From Arcobacteraceae bacterium (lineage in GTDB: Bacteria; Campylobacterota; Campylobacteria; Campylobacterales; Arcobacteraceae), in NCBI GenBank assembly GCA_029935705.1, contig JAOZJU010000005.1, positions 1 through 52,332 of the forward strand: a DNA stretch of 52,332 nucleotides, read 5' to 3'. Shown here one piece after another: positions 37,669 through 46,970 of the stretch; the first letter of the stretch is position 1, and every line of letters starts with the position of its first letter. The notes under the pieces were generated by a model. That model had not been told where the DNA came from and made no database searches. It saw only the letters and a program-made list of their open reading frames with translations. Made by a program: the position numbers and the translations under genes.

Positions 37669-38985
37669 CTATTTTGTATCTTTGATGATTTTGCCTACGA
37701 GTTGATTGCCAATCAAGCTTGTGATATTTGCTCGGTAAATTTTTCCAAACTCTATCTTATCATCCAATTCGTGGTCATTTATCAAAATTTCACCATCTAT
37801 ATCAGGAGCCCACGACAATGCCCTACTTGATAAAAGATATTCGTGTTCGCTACTTGGTGCATCTACAACCACTTTGATAGTTTTGTTGATTAGATTTTTC
37901 AAATTGTTTGTTGTTTGTTTTTGGACGATATCTCCTAACTTGTTGGCTCTTTTATCTATAATATGTTGTGGAATTTTCTCACTCATATTATAAGCATCTG
38001 TGCCCTCTTCATCGCTATAGGAAAATATATTTACTCTATCAAAACCAAAACTATCCACAAACTGACACAACTGCTCAAACTGTTCTTCGGTCTCTGTAGG
38101 GTGCCCTACTATAAATGTGCTTCTTATAAAACTATCTTTATATTTTCTCATACAACTTAAAAGCTCTTTAATTTTATCTACACCTTTGCCTCTTTTCATA
38201 ATCTTAAGCAGATCTTTGGATATATGTTGAAGTGGCATATCAAAATAACTATGAAAAACTTTAGAGCTTCCAATTTTCTCTATTAGTTTAGTTGTAGTGC
38301 TTGATGGGTATAGATACAATATTCTAGCGCTCTTTACACCTTCAATTTTTTCTACCATATCTATTAACGATATCAAACCATCTTTTAAACCAGCATCAAA
38401 TAGATATGAACTGCTATCTTGTGATACAAATGTAAAATCAAAAAATCGATCAGCTACAAGTTTTTGAACTTCAGCTTTTATAGTAGACAAACTTTTGCTT
38501 TGAAGTTTTCCTTTAAATGACGGTATAGCACAAAAACTGCAAGTTTGATTACAACCTTCGCCTAACTTAATGTAAGCATGATAAGTTGAACCAGTGACAA
38601 CTCTGGGAGATTTTTCATCGTTTAGATATACCTTGTTGCTAAAGAGATCTTCTTTCTCTTTTAATATTTTATCTATTTTATCAAAATCACCAACACCTGT
38701 CCAAATATCAACCTCTGGTAACTCTTTTTTAAGCTCCTCTTGGTATCTTTGAGTTAAACATCCTGTCACTATGAGTGTGGAGTTTTTTTTTCTTTCTTGG
38801 TGAACTTCAAGTATGGTATTTATAGATTCCTCTTTTGCTGAACTTATAAAACCACAAGTGTTTATGATAAGAAGATCTGCTATACCTATTTCATCTATGA
38901 TTTGATAATCTTTCAACACACCTAACATTATCTCACTATCTACAAGGTTTTTAGTACAGCCTAAGCTTATAAGTTTTAGTTTCAT
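37669..38985 (-). CDS. rimO: Ribosomal protein S12 methylthiotransferase
   Basis: This is a 438-residue radical-SAM enzyme adding a methylthio group to an Asp of S12. The N-terminal MTTase domain has SLGCTKNLVDSE, NTCGFISSAKEES and TGCLTQRY with three cluster cysteines. The radical-SAM CxxxCxxC is GCNQTCSFCAIPSFKG; YLYPSS and a C-terminal TRAM domain follow. The SLGCTKNLVDSE opening favours RimO over MiaB. ATG at 38985 overlaps the panC stop; ATG at 38991 is an alternative. Confidence 0.95.
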   Translation of the reverse strand: MKLKLISLGCTKNLVDSEIMLGVLKDYQIIDEIGIADLLIINTCGFISSAKEESINTILEVHQERKKNSTLIVTGCLTQRYQEELKKELPEVDIWTGVGDFDKIDKILKEKEDLFSNKVYLNDEKSPRVVTGSTYHAYIKLGEGCNQTCSFCAIPSFKGKLQSKSLSTIKAEVQKLVADRFFDFTFVSQDSSSYLFDAGLKDGLISLIDMVEKIEGVKSARILYLYPSSTTTKLIEKIGSSKVFHSYFDMPLQHISKDLLKIMKRGKGVDKIKELLSCMRKYKDSFIRSTFIVGHPTETEEQFEQLCQFVDSFGFDRVNIFSYSDEEGTDAYNMSEKIPQHIIDKRANKLGDIVQKQTTNNLKNLINKTIKVVVDAPSSEHEYLLSSRALSWAPDIDGEILINDHELDDKIEFGKIYRANITSLIGNQLVGKIIKDTK

Positions 38986-39806
38986 AGCCATATATTATCT
39001 ATCAGTCTTGTATTGTTTATATTCACAGCTACTAATATTATGGTATTGTTTAACTCTATTTTTTCTAAAAGATTAAAATTTCTATCTACTATTTGTATAT
39101 ATTTTATATCCAAACCATCTAACTTCTCTTTTATAGTATTGATAATATTTTCAGTTGTGTTTTCACCACTTTGGACTAACTTAACAGCAGTTTTGAGCGA
39201 TTTTGATATTTTCAATGATTTTTGCAGTTGATCGCTTTTTAAATATATATTTCTGCTACTAACTGCCAAACCATTTATCTCTCTGACTGTTTCACAAGGG
39301 ACTATCTCTATATCCATAAAAAAATCTCTTATCATATTTTCAATAAGATACAACTGCTGGGCATCTTTTTTGCCAAAATATGCTTTGGTTGGTTTGATTA
39401 TATTAAAAAGTTTATTAAGAACTTGCAATACACCATCAAAATGTGCTGGTCTATCAAAACCCTCCAATATATATGCCTTGTCGTTTGGGGCAATGAGTTG
39501 GATACCATTTTTTTTATATATTTCATCTTTAGTAGGTTTAAAGAGTATATCTACTTTTGCCATATCGCATATCTTTTCATCTGCTTGTGGTTTTGAAGGG
39601 TATCTATCCAAATCTTCATGTGGCAAAAACTGTGTTGGATTTACAAATATACTAACAACTACTATCCCACACTCTTTCTTTGCTTCTTTTATAAGAGATA
39701 TATGTCCCTCATGCAAAGCTCCCATAGTAGGCACAAAACCTATTGTTTTGTCTTGGTGTTGTTTTAAATATCCTTTGATATCTTTTATCGATTCAAATAT
39801 TTTCAA
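38982..39806 (-). CDS. panC: Pantothenate synthetase
   Basis: This 274-residue ATP-dependent ligase joins pantoate and beta-alanine. GFVPTMGALHEGHISLIKEA holds the HxGH nucleotide site. FVNPTQFLPHEDLDRYPS, YFGKKDAQQLYLIENM and LAVSSRNIYL are conserved. The start overlaps the galU stop and the end overlaps rimO. Confidence 0.96.
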   Translation of the reverse strand: MKIFESIKDIKGYLKQHQDKTIGFVPTMGALHEGHISLIKEAKKECGIVVVSIFVNPTQFLPHEDLDRYPSKPQADEKICDMAKVDILFKPTKDEIYKKNGIQLIAPNDKAYILEGFDRPAHFDGVLQVLNKLFNIIKPTKAYFGKKDAQQLYLIENMIRDFFMDIEIVPCETVREINGLAVSSRNIYLKSDQLQKSLKISKSLKTAVKLVQSGENTTENIINTIKEKLDGLDIKYIQIVDRNFNLLEKIELNNTIILVAVNINNTRLIDNIWL

Positions 39807-40630
39807 TTTTGCTCCTGTTTGTACAAATAGTTTGTAGCTTTCATAAAACCATCTAAACTACCACAGTCAAACCTTTCTCCATCAAACTTAAGTGCTAAAA
39901 CCTTGTCCTCTTTTGACAAAGTTAGCAATGCATCAGTAATTTGTACCTCACCGCCAACTCCTGGTTTTGTTCTTTGAAGTATATCAAAAATTTCTGGAGT
40001 TAGGATATATCTTCCGATAATCGCAAGATTTGTAGGGGCATTTTGTGGTTCTGGTTTTTCAATCATATTTGATACTTCATATATATTTTCTTCTATTAGT
40101 TTACCCTCGATTATGCCATATTTGTTTGTATCGTTTTTGTCTATAGTTTCTATAGCTACAATTGATTTGCCGTATTTTTTATATACTTGAACCATTTGTG
40201 ACAATACACCACTATCTTTTGATACACACAAATCATCTGCTAAGACAACTGCAAACGGTTCATCTCCTATGAGTGATTTGCCAGTTAATATAGCATCGCC
40301 CAAACCTCTCATCGATTTTTGACGAACATATGTAAATGTAAGATTGTTTATCAAATTTCTGATTTTGGTTAGATAATGCTCTTTTGAAGTGCCTTTGATC
40401 TGATGCTCAAGTTCATAAGATATATCAAAATGATCCTCTATACTTCTTTTGCCTCGTCCTGTAACTATCGCCATAGTATTCATACCAGCTAACTTTGCTT
40501 CTTCTACACCATATTGGATAAGAGGTTTAGTCAAGATTGGTAACATCTCTTTAGGTATAGCTTTAGTTGCTGGCAAAAATCTTGTGCCATATCCAGCCGC
40601 TGGAAATAGGCATTTGTTTATCTCTTTCAT
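39803..40630 (-). CDS. galU: UTP-glucose-1-phosphate uridylyltransferase
   Basis: This 275-residue enzyme makes UDP-glucose. CLFPAAGYGTRFLPATKAIPKEMLPI is the nucleotide-binding start, with GRGKRSIEDHFD, VVLADDLC and GVGGEVQITDAL following. The C-terminal KFDGERFDCGSLDGFMKA is typical. First gene of galU-panC-rimO, with an extended -10 and a perfect palindrome upstream. Confidence 0.95.
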   Translation of the reverse strand: MKEINKCLFPAAGYGTRFLPATKAIPKEMLPILTKPLIQYGVEEAKLAGMNTMAIVTGRGKRSIEDHFDISYELEHQIKGTSKEHYLTKIRNLINNLTFTYVRQKSMRGLGDAILTGKSLIGDEPFAVVLADDLCVSKDSGVLSQMVQVYKKYGKSIVAIETIDKNDTNKYGIIEGKLIEENIYEVSNMIEKPEPQNAPTNLAIIGRYILTPEIFDILQRTKPGVGGEVQITDALLTLSKEDKVLALKFDGERFDCGSLDGFMKATNYLYKQEQN

Positions 40631-40653
40631 ATCAAGACTACTCCTTTTGTGTT

Positions 40654-40679
40654 ATTGTATCATAATAGATTAAATCTAT
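40654..40679 (-). promoter_or_regulatory. galU promoter with palindrome at -35
   Basis: Minus-strand TGATACAAT gives TACAAT at 40654-40659. Just upstream, 40665-40679 is a perfect palindrome ATAGATT-A-AATCTAT over the -35 region. It could be an operator or part of the rhomboid gene's 3' end structure. Confidence 0.45.
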
Positions 40680-40691
40680 CATAGATCTGCT

Positions 40692-41237
40692 CTAATTGGT
40701 TTCGTAGAAGCGCCCTACTACATAACCTATAGCAAAACCTATAATATGCGCATACCAAGCTATGTTTAACCCAAGAATAAGTGGCAAAAATGATATAGCC
40801 AAAATCCAAGCTATCATAGCTTTTCTTTGTGATATATCAACATATGCCACAAAACCAATAAGCACAGATATAGCTCCAGATGCTCCTATTATGTTGTGTG
40901 AAAAGAGATCAAAGCTATAAAGATAGAGAAAACTAAACAATGATGTAAATATGCCACCGAGATAATACAATAAAAAAAGAGCCATTTTACCATAACGATA
41001 CTCAATCATATTGCCAAACTGAAACAGTATCACCATATTCATAACAATATGCATCAAACCACCATGAACAAACATAGAGCTGACTGGTTGCCAAAAAAAG
41101 TTGTATTTTAAAAAAAGAAAATTCATACCCAATATAGCTATGCTATTAGCAATTGAACCATCGATTATAAACAACAAACAACATAAAACTATCGTGATAT
41201 TTGTGATAGTTAACAGTTTAACACTATTCAAATGCAA
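40692..41237 (-). CDS. Rhomboid-family intramembrane serine protease
   Basis: This is a 181-residue, six-helix membrane protease. FVHGGLMHIVMNMVIL in helix 2, the catalytic Ser in GASGAISVL and the catalytic His in WYAHIIGFAIGY are present, so it should be active. It cleaves membrane-spanning substrates; these are unknown here. The start overlaps the end of lon by 14 bases, placing it last in trxB-bamD-lon-rhomboid. Confidence 0.93.
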   Translation of the reverse strand: MHLNSVKLLTITNITIVLCCLLFIIDGSIANSIAILGMNFLFLKYNFFWQPVSSMFVHGGLMHIVMNMVILFQFGNMIEYRYGKMALFLLYYLGGIFTSLFSFLYLYSFDLFSHNIIGASGAISVLIGFVAYVDISQRKAMIAWILAISFLPLILGLNIAWYAHIIGFAIGYVVGRFYETN

Positions 41238-43560
41238 TATCTATAACCTCATCTATAGTATTTACTGCTCTTATATCAAGCGATTTGAGCACCTCTTTTG
41301 GCATATCATCCAAATCATTTTTGTAGTTTTTTTGTGGAATGATAACTATTTTTATCCCTACTTTATAAGCAGCAATTAGTTTCTCTTTTAGTCCGCCAAT
41401 TGGCAAAACATCCCCTTTTAGAGATAACTCGCCTGTCATAGCAACATCTTGACGAACTTTTTTATCTGTGAGTATTGATAAAATAGCCGTAGCCATAGAT
41501 ATGCCAGCACTTGGTCCATCTTTTGGGGTTGCTCCACTTGGTATATGTATATGTATATCCCAGTTTTGATATATTGGTTTTGTGTCGTTTTGTTTTTGGT
41601 CTAAAATAACTTTTACAACCCAAAATGATATTTTAGCTGACTCTTTCATCACATCACCCAAACTTCCAGTGAGTGATAACACACCTTTGCCTTTGGTTTT
41701 TACTGCTTCTATCTTAAGAGTATCACCGCCTACTGCTGTCCAGGCTAAACCATTTACCAATCCTATGGTATTTTCTTTTTTTATTTTTTCAAGTTCAAAG
41801 ATTGGCTTATCAAGATATTGTGCAAGATTATTTTTAGTAATGTTAATAGCCCTCTTTTTGTTCAAGATGTATTGTTTGGCTATTTTTCTAAATAGTTTTT
41901 GAAATACTCGTCTTAGATTTCTAACTCCTGCTTCTGCTGTGTAGTTATCTATGATATCTTTGATACTATTTGCACTAATATTTATCTCAAACGAACCAAC
42001 TCCATGTGCATCTTTTTCTTGTGGTATAAGATAGTTTGAAGCTATATGAAACTTTTCATATGGAGTATAACTATTTAAAGTGATGAACTCCATCCTGTCT
42101 CTAAGAGCTGGCGGTATTGTGTTTTTTGTATTTGCTGTTGCTATAAACAAACAAGAGCTTAAATCTATATCAAAATTCATATACAGATCCCTAAACCTAT
42201 TGTTTTGTTGTGGGTCAAGTATCTCAAGCATCACTGCTGTTGGGTCCCCTTTTCCTGTCCGTCTTATTTTGTCTATCTCATCAAGCACAACAACTGGATT
42301 CATATATTTTGCACTTATCAATCCTTGGACTATTCGTCCTGGCATCGCTCCTACATATGTTCGTCTATGTCCTCTTAATTCATTTACATCTTCAAGACCA
42401 CCAAGTGCAATTCTTAACAATGGTCTTTTGATAGCTTTAGATATTGAGTTAGCAAGAGAGGTTTTGCCTACTCCTGGTGGTCCTACGAAACATATGATTG
42501 TCCCTGTTTTTTTGGATTTTTTCTTTAATAGCTCGAGCAACTGCTTTACAGCGAAAAACTCAACAATTCTATTTTTTGGTTTAGTTAAAGAGTAGTGGTC
42601 TTTATCTAACTGCTTTTCTATAGTATCAATAGATATTTTGTTTTTTTTAAACTTCCCAAAAGGTATATCAAACAGATACTCAAGATAGGTTTCCAATATA
42701 GACGAATCTGGCGAATCTTGGTGCAACCTATAGTATCTTTGGACAATTTTTTTAGACTCTTTAAAAGCATCTTTGTTTATAAATTTTTTTATCTTCTTGA
42801 GTTTTTTGCTAAATTTGTCAGCTTTTTGTCTGTTTTTGTCTGTTTCGCCTAACTTTTCTTGCAAATTTTTTATCTGTTCTTTTATAAAGTGTTTTTCATT
42901 TGTACTGTGTATCTTCGAACTTACTTCATTTGCTACTTTTAGTTGAAGTTTTTTAGCAGATATCTCTTTTTTGATAAACTTGATAATCTGTACAACTCTT
43001 TTGTTTGCATCTGTTTGTTTAAACAACTCATAAGCTGTTTGTTTGTTCATAGTCAAGATAGATGATATCAAATCCATCACTCTATTTGGGTCTTTGTTGT
43101 TTGTAATAGAATCTATAATATCGTATGGAAATGATTTTTCCAATTTATGATAATCCAAAACAACTTCTTTTAGCATATTTAGCAATATATTGATATTTGT
43201 TCTATCATAATCTTTGTATTTTAATTGATCCACTTTTGCTATTAGTGGTGATCCTTTTGTAATATCTTCTATGGTGCATTTTTTATCGCCTTTAAACAAT
43301 ATCTTGATTTTGTTCTCAGGCAATGAAACTTTTCGCATGATAGAGCCAACTATTGCTATATCATAAAAATCATTTTTATTCTCTTTTTTGACTACTACTA
43401 CAAGTTGTTTGTCGTGTTTTATAGCATAATCTATTGAAGATAAGTTTTGCTCATCATCAAAAAATATAGGTGCTATCATAAAAGGATACAAAAACATATC
43501 ATCAAGTATCACTACTGGAAGTTTTTGTGGATAGTCGTTTGGTTCTTCGTCTTTAATCAA
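41224..43560 (-). CDS. lon: ATP-dependent Lon protease
   Basis: This is a 778-residue AAA+ protease. The N-terminal substrate domain starts LPVVILDDMFLYPFMIAP. Walker A is GPPGVGKTSLANS near 357 and Walker B VVLDEIDKI. The protease domain has PKDGPSAGISMA with the catalytic Ser and a downstream Lys in GGLKEKLIAAY. The N-domain wording diverges from the E. coli pattern, but length and order are normal. It overlaps bamD and the rhomboid gene. Confidence 0.96.
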   Translation of the reverse strand: MIKDEEPNDYPQKLPVVILDDMFLYPFMIAPIFFDDEQNLSSIDYAIKHDKQLVVVVKKENKNDFYDIAIVGSIMRKVSLPENKIKILFKGDKKCTIEDITKGSPLIAKVDQLKYKDYDRTNINILLNMLKEVVLDYHKLEKSFPYDIIDSITNNKDPNRVMDLISSILTMNKQTAYELFKQTDANKRVVQIIKFIKKEISAKKLQLKVANEVSSKIHSTNEKHFIKEQIKNLQEKLGETDKNRQKADKFSKKLKKIKKFINKDAFKESKKIVQRYYRLHQDSPDSSILETYLEYLFDIPFGKFKKNKISIDTIEKQLDKDHYSLTKPKNRIVEFFAVKQLLELLKKKSKKTGTIICFVGPPGVGKTSLANSISKAIKRPLLRIALGGLEDVNELRGHRRTYVGAMPGRIVQGLISAKYMNPVVVLDEIDKIRRTGKGDPTAVMLEILDPQQNNRFRDLYMNFDIDLSSCLFIATANTKNTIPPALRDRMEFITLNSYTPYEKFHIASNYLIPQEKDAHGVGSFEINISANSIKDIIDNYTAEAGVRNLRRVFQKLFRKIAKQYILNKKRAINITKNNLAQYLDKPIFELEKIKKENTIGLVNGLAWTAVGGDTLKIEAVKTKGKGVLSLTGSLGDVMKESAKISFWVVKVILDQKQNDTKPIYQNWDIHIHIPSGATPKDGPSAGISMATAILSILTDKKVRQDVAMTGELSLKGDVLPIGGLKEKLIAAYKVGIKIVIIPQKNYKNDLDDMPKEVLKSLDIRAVNTIDEVIDIAFE

Positions 43561-44204
43561 ATCTTGCCCTCTTCAAAAAGATGTCTATACCATATAGGTT
43601 TTGCCTCTTTTAAATCTTTGTATCTAAAAGCTTTATTTAATTTGTCTATATAAAACTTTTTTGCTTTTGTTTTGCCAATCCTATCGTATAGACCAACTAC
43701 TGATCTGTTGTATTGATATATTGTCATATCGATTCTTGTTCTCATTGATTTGACCATCTCTATATAAACTGAGTTTTTGTAGTTTTGTATAAAATCATCA
43801 AAATCATCTTTTATCTGTAGTAGCAACTTTTGATCTCTATATCTATACCCCATTGAACTGTATTTTGTCTCAAGCTGTAAAAACTTGACATACTCTATAT
43901 TGTCACTAAATGGGTATTGTTTTATATATTCATCTAAATAATAGTTAGCCAATTCGTATTGCTCGTGTTTTATATGCATCTTTGACAACAACAACATAGA
44001 TGGCTCTATGTATACCGATTTTGAATGTTCACTTTTAAGCGACACAAATGTCTCATCTGCTTCATCTAAGTTTGTTTTGATAATGTTTTTAAGAAGTTGA
44101 TTATACCAAAAGAGTGCTGGTTTGTTGTATAGACTAAATTCATCTTTTGAAGAGCATGATAGAAAAAAAACTACCACAAATGATAAAACTATAAAATGTT
44201 TGAT
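43557..44204 (-). CDS. bamD: Outer membrane assembly lipoprotein BamD
   Basis: This is a roughly 215-residue lipoprotein of the BAM complex. The signal peptide ends in lipobox FLSC followed by SSKDEF. TPR-like helical repeats follow, with ANYYLDEYIKQYPFSDNIEY, SMGYRYRDQ and YDRIGKTKAKKFYIDKL matching epsilonproteobacterial BamD. The only ordinary start codon in frame (44273) lies deep in trxB and adds a nonsense leader. A natural N-terminus would begin at ATC (44204-44202), six bases after AGGA and 11 bases beyond the trxB stop. The start codon therefore appears to be ATC. Confidence 0.82.
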   Translation of the reverse strand: MKHFIVLSFVVVFFLSCSSKDEFSLYNKPALFWYNQLLKNIIKTNLDEADETFVSLKSEHSKSVYIEPSMLLLSKMHIKHEQYELANYYLDEYIKQYPFSDNIEYVKFLQLETKYSSMGYRYRDQKLLLQIKDDFDDFIQNYKNSVYIEMVKSMRTRIDMTIYQYNRSVVGLYDRIGKTKAKKFYIDKLNKAFRYKDLKEAKPIWYRHLFEEGKI

Positions 44205-44215
44205 ACTGTTTCCTA

Positions 44216-45145
44216 TTAACTTAAATATGATATAGCCCCAATACCAGCAATCGCACCATCTGATGCCGCACAAACTACCTGTTTGGGTGCATCTATTCGA
44301 AGATCACCACAAGCAAAAAGTCCTGGAACTGATGTTTGCATCTTTAGATCTACTATCACTTCACCACTGCTATTTGTATCACACAAAAAGCTACCATTTT
44401 CTTGTAAAAGTGGAGTATTTAGCACATCTCTACCTACAAAAATAAACACACCTCCGAGTTTTAGCTCTTGAAGTTTATCTGTTTGGTTGTTTTTTATATT
44501 TACTTGTGTGACACCATTATTGTCGCCTATTATCTCATCTACAACGGTTTGAAAATATATTTTTATATTTTCCAATGCCTGCACTCGCTTCACTGTTGTT
44601 GGCGATGCTCGAAACTTATCTCCTCTATATGTAAGATGAACCACTTTACATATATGGCTTAGATGAATTGCTTCTTCAAGGGCAGTATCGCCACCACCTA
44701 CTACTACTACCTCTTGATTTTTATAAAAAAACCCATCACAAGTAGCACAAGTGCTTACACCTTTGCCAAAAAACTTCTCTTCACCTTTTATGCCAGCTTT
44801 TTTTGGTTTTGAACCTGTAGCCATGATCACTGTTTTTGCTTCTATTTCATCGCCATTGGCAAGTTTTATCGTAAAAATTTTGTTTGATTTAGTAATATTT
44901 GTAACTTCGTTCATACTATGTTTAAGACCGAAAGCTTTTGATTGTTCTGGCCAGTTGCTCATAAGCTCCATACCAGATACTATCTCTTTTTGACCTGGAT
45001 AATTCTCTATCTCACTACTTTGAGTGATTTGACCTCCTGGTAACCCAAGCTCATACATAACCACATCTTTAAGTCCACCTCTTGTGGCATAAAGTCCTGC
45101 GGTCATTCCTGCTGGTCCGCCACCAACTATTGCTAAATCCAACAT
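44216..45145 (-). CDS. trxB: Thioredoxin reductase
   Basis: This 309-residue flavoenzyme transfers electrons from NADPH to thioredoxin. FAD site AIVGGGPAGMTAGLYATRGG, redox pair CATCDG near 134, NADPH site VVVGGGDTALEEAIHL and the final GLFACGDLRIDAPKQVVCAASDGA are canonical. ATG at 45145 is chosen after AAAGGAAAG. It heads the trxB-bamD-lon-rhomboid operon. It also supports the ArsC cycle if that uses thioredoxin. Confidence 0.96.
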   Translation of the reverse strand: MLDLAIVGGGPAGMTAGLYATRGGLKDVVMYELGLPGGQITQSSEIENYPGQKEIVSGMELMSNWPEQSKAFGLKHSMNEVTNITKSNKIFTIKLANGDEIEAKTVIMATGSKPKKAGIKGEEKFFGKGVSTCATCDGFFYKNQEVVVVGGGDTALEEAIHLSHICKVVHLTYRGDKFRASPTTVKRVQALENIKIYFQTVVDEIIGDNNGVTQVNIKNNQTDKLQELKLGGVFIFVGRDVLNTPLLQENGSFLCDTNSSGEVIVDLKMQTSVPGLFACGDLRIDAPKQVVCAASDGAIAGIGAISYLS

Positions 45146-45174
45146 ATCTTTCCTTTGAAACAATAAAAACAACA

Positions 45175-45208
45175 CAAGATGACAAAAAGATTAGTTTTTA
45201 TCATCTTG
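45175..45208 (-). terminator. trxA intrinsic terminator
   Basis: A 14-base stem (with one G-T pair) runs CAAGATGACAAAAA (45175-45188) against TTTTTATCATCTTG (45195-45208) with a six-base loop. On the minus strand it is followed by a T-rich tract. It separates trxA from trxB, so the two are probably transcribed separately. Confidence 0.8.
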
Positions 45209-45233
45209 ATCTATTGTGTTTGTATAAACTATT

Positions 45234-45551
45234 TTATAAAAGTGAGTTTATTTTATCAGCAAGTGCCTCTTTTGAAGAAGCTCCAATTTGTTCATCAACT
45301 TTTTCGCCATCTTTCATAAAAATGATAGTTGGTATACTTCGAACACCAAATTTTACAGCAAGGTCTTGTTGTTCATCTGTATTTACTTTACAGATATTTG
45401 CTTTGCCATCAAAATCTACAGCAAGCTCATCTATCACTGGGGCTATCATCCTACATGGACCACACCAAGGTGCCCAAAAATCTACCAAAGAGATGCCATT
45501 GTTGGTTATCGCTTCAAAGTTGTCGTTTGTAAGTTCTATATATTTACTCAT
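45234..45551 (-). CDS. trxA: Thioredoxin
   Basis: This is a 105-residue standard thioredoxin: LVDFWAPWCGPCRMIAPV active site (Cys33/Cys36 region), KVNTDEQQDLAVKFGVRSIPTIIFMKDG with the cis-Pro, and a terminal helix. It is the main cytosolic disulfide reductant. It is divergent from the hydrogenase operon. Confidence 0.97.
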   Translation of the reverse strand: MSKYIELTNDNFEAITNNGISLVDFWAPWCGPCRMIAPVIDELAVDFDGKANICKVNTDEQQDLAVKFGVRSIPTIIFMKDGEKVDEQIGASSKEALADKINSLL

Positions 45552-45578
45552 ATTTTATCCTTTTTTTTTTGAACCACG

Positions 45579-45584
45579 ATTATA
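45579..45584 (-). promoter_or_regulatory. trxA -10 box
   Basis: Minus-strand AGTATAAT gives TATAAT 27 bases before the ATG, followed by an AAAGGATAAAAT ribosome site. Confidence 0.65.
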
Positions 45585-45697
45585 CTAAAATTTTCTTAAG
45601 TTATCTTATTTTACTATCTTATATTTAAGAAATTTCTAAATTTGAAAATTTGCATATTTAATTGATTTGTTTAAGTTAATTTTAAGTAATAAAGAGA

Positions 45698-45703
45698 TAG
45701 AAT
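45698..45703 (+). promoter_or_regulatory. Possible hydrogenase operon -10 box
   Basis: TAGAAT at 45698-45703 follows a T-rich, A-rich stretch, as in Campylobacterota promoters, which often lack a clear -35. It is 39 bases before the hydA ATG at 45743, which has an AAAGGAGAG ribosome site. The call is tentative. Confidence 0.35.
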
Positions 45704-45742
45704 TTCACAAGGCAAAGTTTGCCACATATTAAAGGAGAGAAT

Positions 45743-46969
45743 ATGGAAGATAGACGCGATATGTTGATGTCAATGTTTAGTGCTAAAGGGGCTAAGATAG
45801 ATACAAATAAGGGAGATGAATATTATAACAAACTGTTAAAAAATATGAATGACAGATTGGATATGCTTGAAAATTCTGATGTAGCTTCAAAAACATCTAT
45901 AACACAAGTATTAGATGCTCAAGGTCTTACAAGAAGAGATTTTATGAAGTGGGCAAGTGCCGCATGTGCTATGCTTATGTTGCCACCTACATTTACCCCT
46001 ACTATATTAAGAGCAGCAGAACTTATGAATAGAGTTCCAGTGATTTGGATAGAGCTTCAAGATTGTGCTGGTAACTCAGAAGCTATTTTAAGAAGTGATG
46101 CTCCTACGATTGATGAATTGATACTTGATGTATTGTCACTCGAGTTCAACGAAACGATTATGGTAGCAGCAGGTCATCAAGCTGAAGAGCATCTACATGA
46201 GGCTATGGAGCATTTTAAAGGCAAATACCTATGTGTAGTTGAAGGAGCAATTCCTTTAAAGATGGATGGTTATTATGGAACCATAGGTGCAAAAGCACAA
46301 ACATTTAAAGATCATCTTTTAGAAGTAGCAGGAAATAGTGCTGCTGTTGTAGCTGTAGGAACTTGTGCTACATTTGGTGGAGTTCCAGCAGCTTCACCAA
46401 ACCCAACCGGAGCAGTAGGTGTTCAAGATGTAGTTAAAAATAAACCAATCATAAACATACCAGCATGTCCTGCAAATCCTGCAAATATCACTGGAACAAT
46501 TTTGCATTATGTACTAACAGGTCAAATCCCAGAACTTGACCACCTAAATAGACCAAAATTTGCTTTTGGATACAGAATACATGACAACTGTGAAAGAAGA
46601 GCACATTTTGATGCAGGTGAATATGTAGAAGAGTGGGGTGACGAAGGTGCTAAAAACAATTTTTGTTTATACAAGATGGGATGTAAAGGTCCTATGACAT
46701 TTAACAACTGTTCAATTGTTCGATACAACGAAGCAGTAAACTGGCCTATAGGGGCTGGTCATGGATGTATAGGTTGTAGTGAACCACAATTTTGGGACAA
46801 ATATGCTACAGAGAGACCAATGGCAGATAGCAGAATCAAAGCTCCAACAGGTGGAGTTGAAAAATCAGTCGATGAGTTTGGTTTGGGTTTATTAACAGCA
46901 ACTGGTATAGGCATAGGTATTCATGCAGCTATTAGTGCAACAGCAGGCAAAAAAGAAGAGGAGAAGTAA
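45743..46969 (+). CDS. hydA: [NiFe] uptake hydrogenase small subunit
   Basis: This is a 408-residue precursor. A Tat motif TRRDFMKW (Arg64-Arg65) is followed by a hydrophobic stretch, so the folded dimer is exported to the periplasmic side. The roughly 60-residue charged stretch before the twin Arg is long. The mature part binds Fe-S clusters through LQDCAGN, VGTCATFGG, PACPANP, the DNCERR/CLYKMGCKGP region and GHGCIGCSEPQFWD. Residues near 375-397 form a C-terminal membrane anchor. First gene of the hyd operon. Confidence 0.96.
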   Translation: MEDRRDMLMSMFSAKGAKIDTNKGDEYYNKLLKNMNDRLDMLENSDVASKTSITQVLDAQGLTRRDFMKWASAACAMLMLPPTFTPTILRAAELMNRVPVIWIELQDCAGNSEAILRSDAPTIDELILDVLSLEFNETIMVAAGHQAEEHLHEAMEHFKGKYLCVVEGAIPLKMDGYYGTIGAKAQTFKDHLLEVAGNSAAVVAVGTCATFGGVPAASPNPTGAVGVQDVVKNKPIINIPACPANPANITGTILHYVLTGQIPELDHLNRPKFAFGYRIHDNCERRAHFDAGEYVEEWGDEGAKNNFCLYKMGCKGPMTFNNCSIVRYNEAVNWPIGAGHGCIGCSEPQFWDKYATERPMADSRIKAPTGGVEKSVDEFGLGLLTATGIGIGIHAAISATAGKKEEEK

Positions 46970-46970
46970 G

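Noticed and set aside
45234-45551. trxA and trxB as one operon
   Set aside because: A 14-base stem with a T-rich tract separates them at 45175-45208, and trxB has its own ribosome site.
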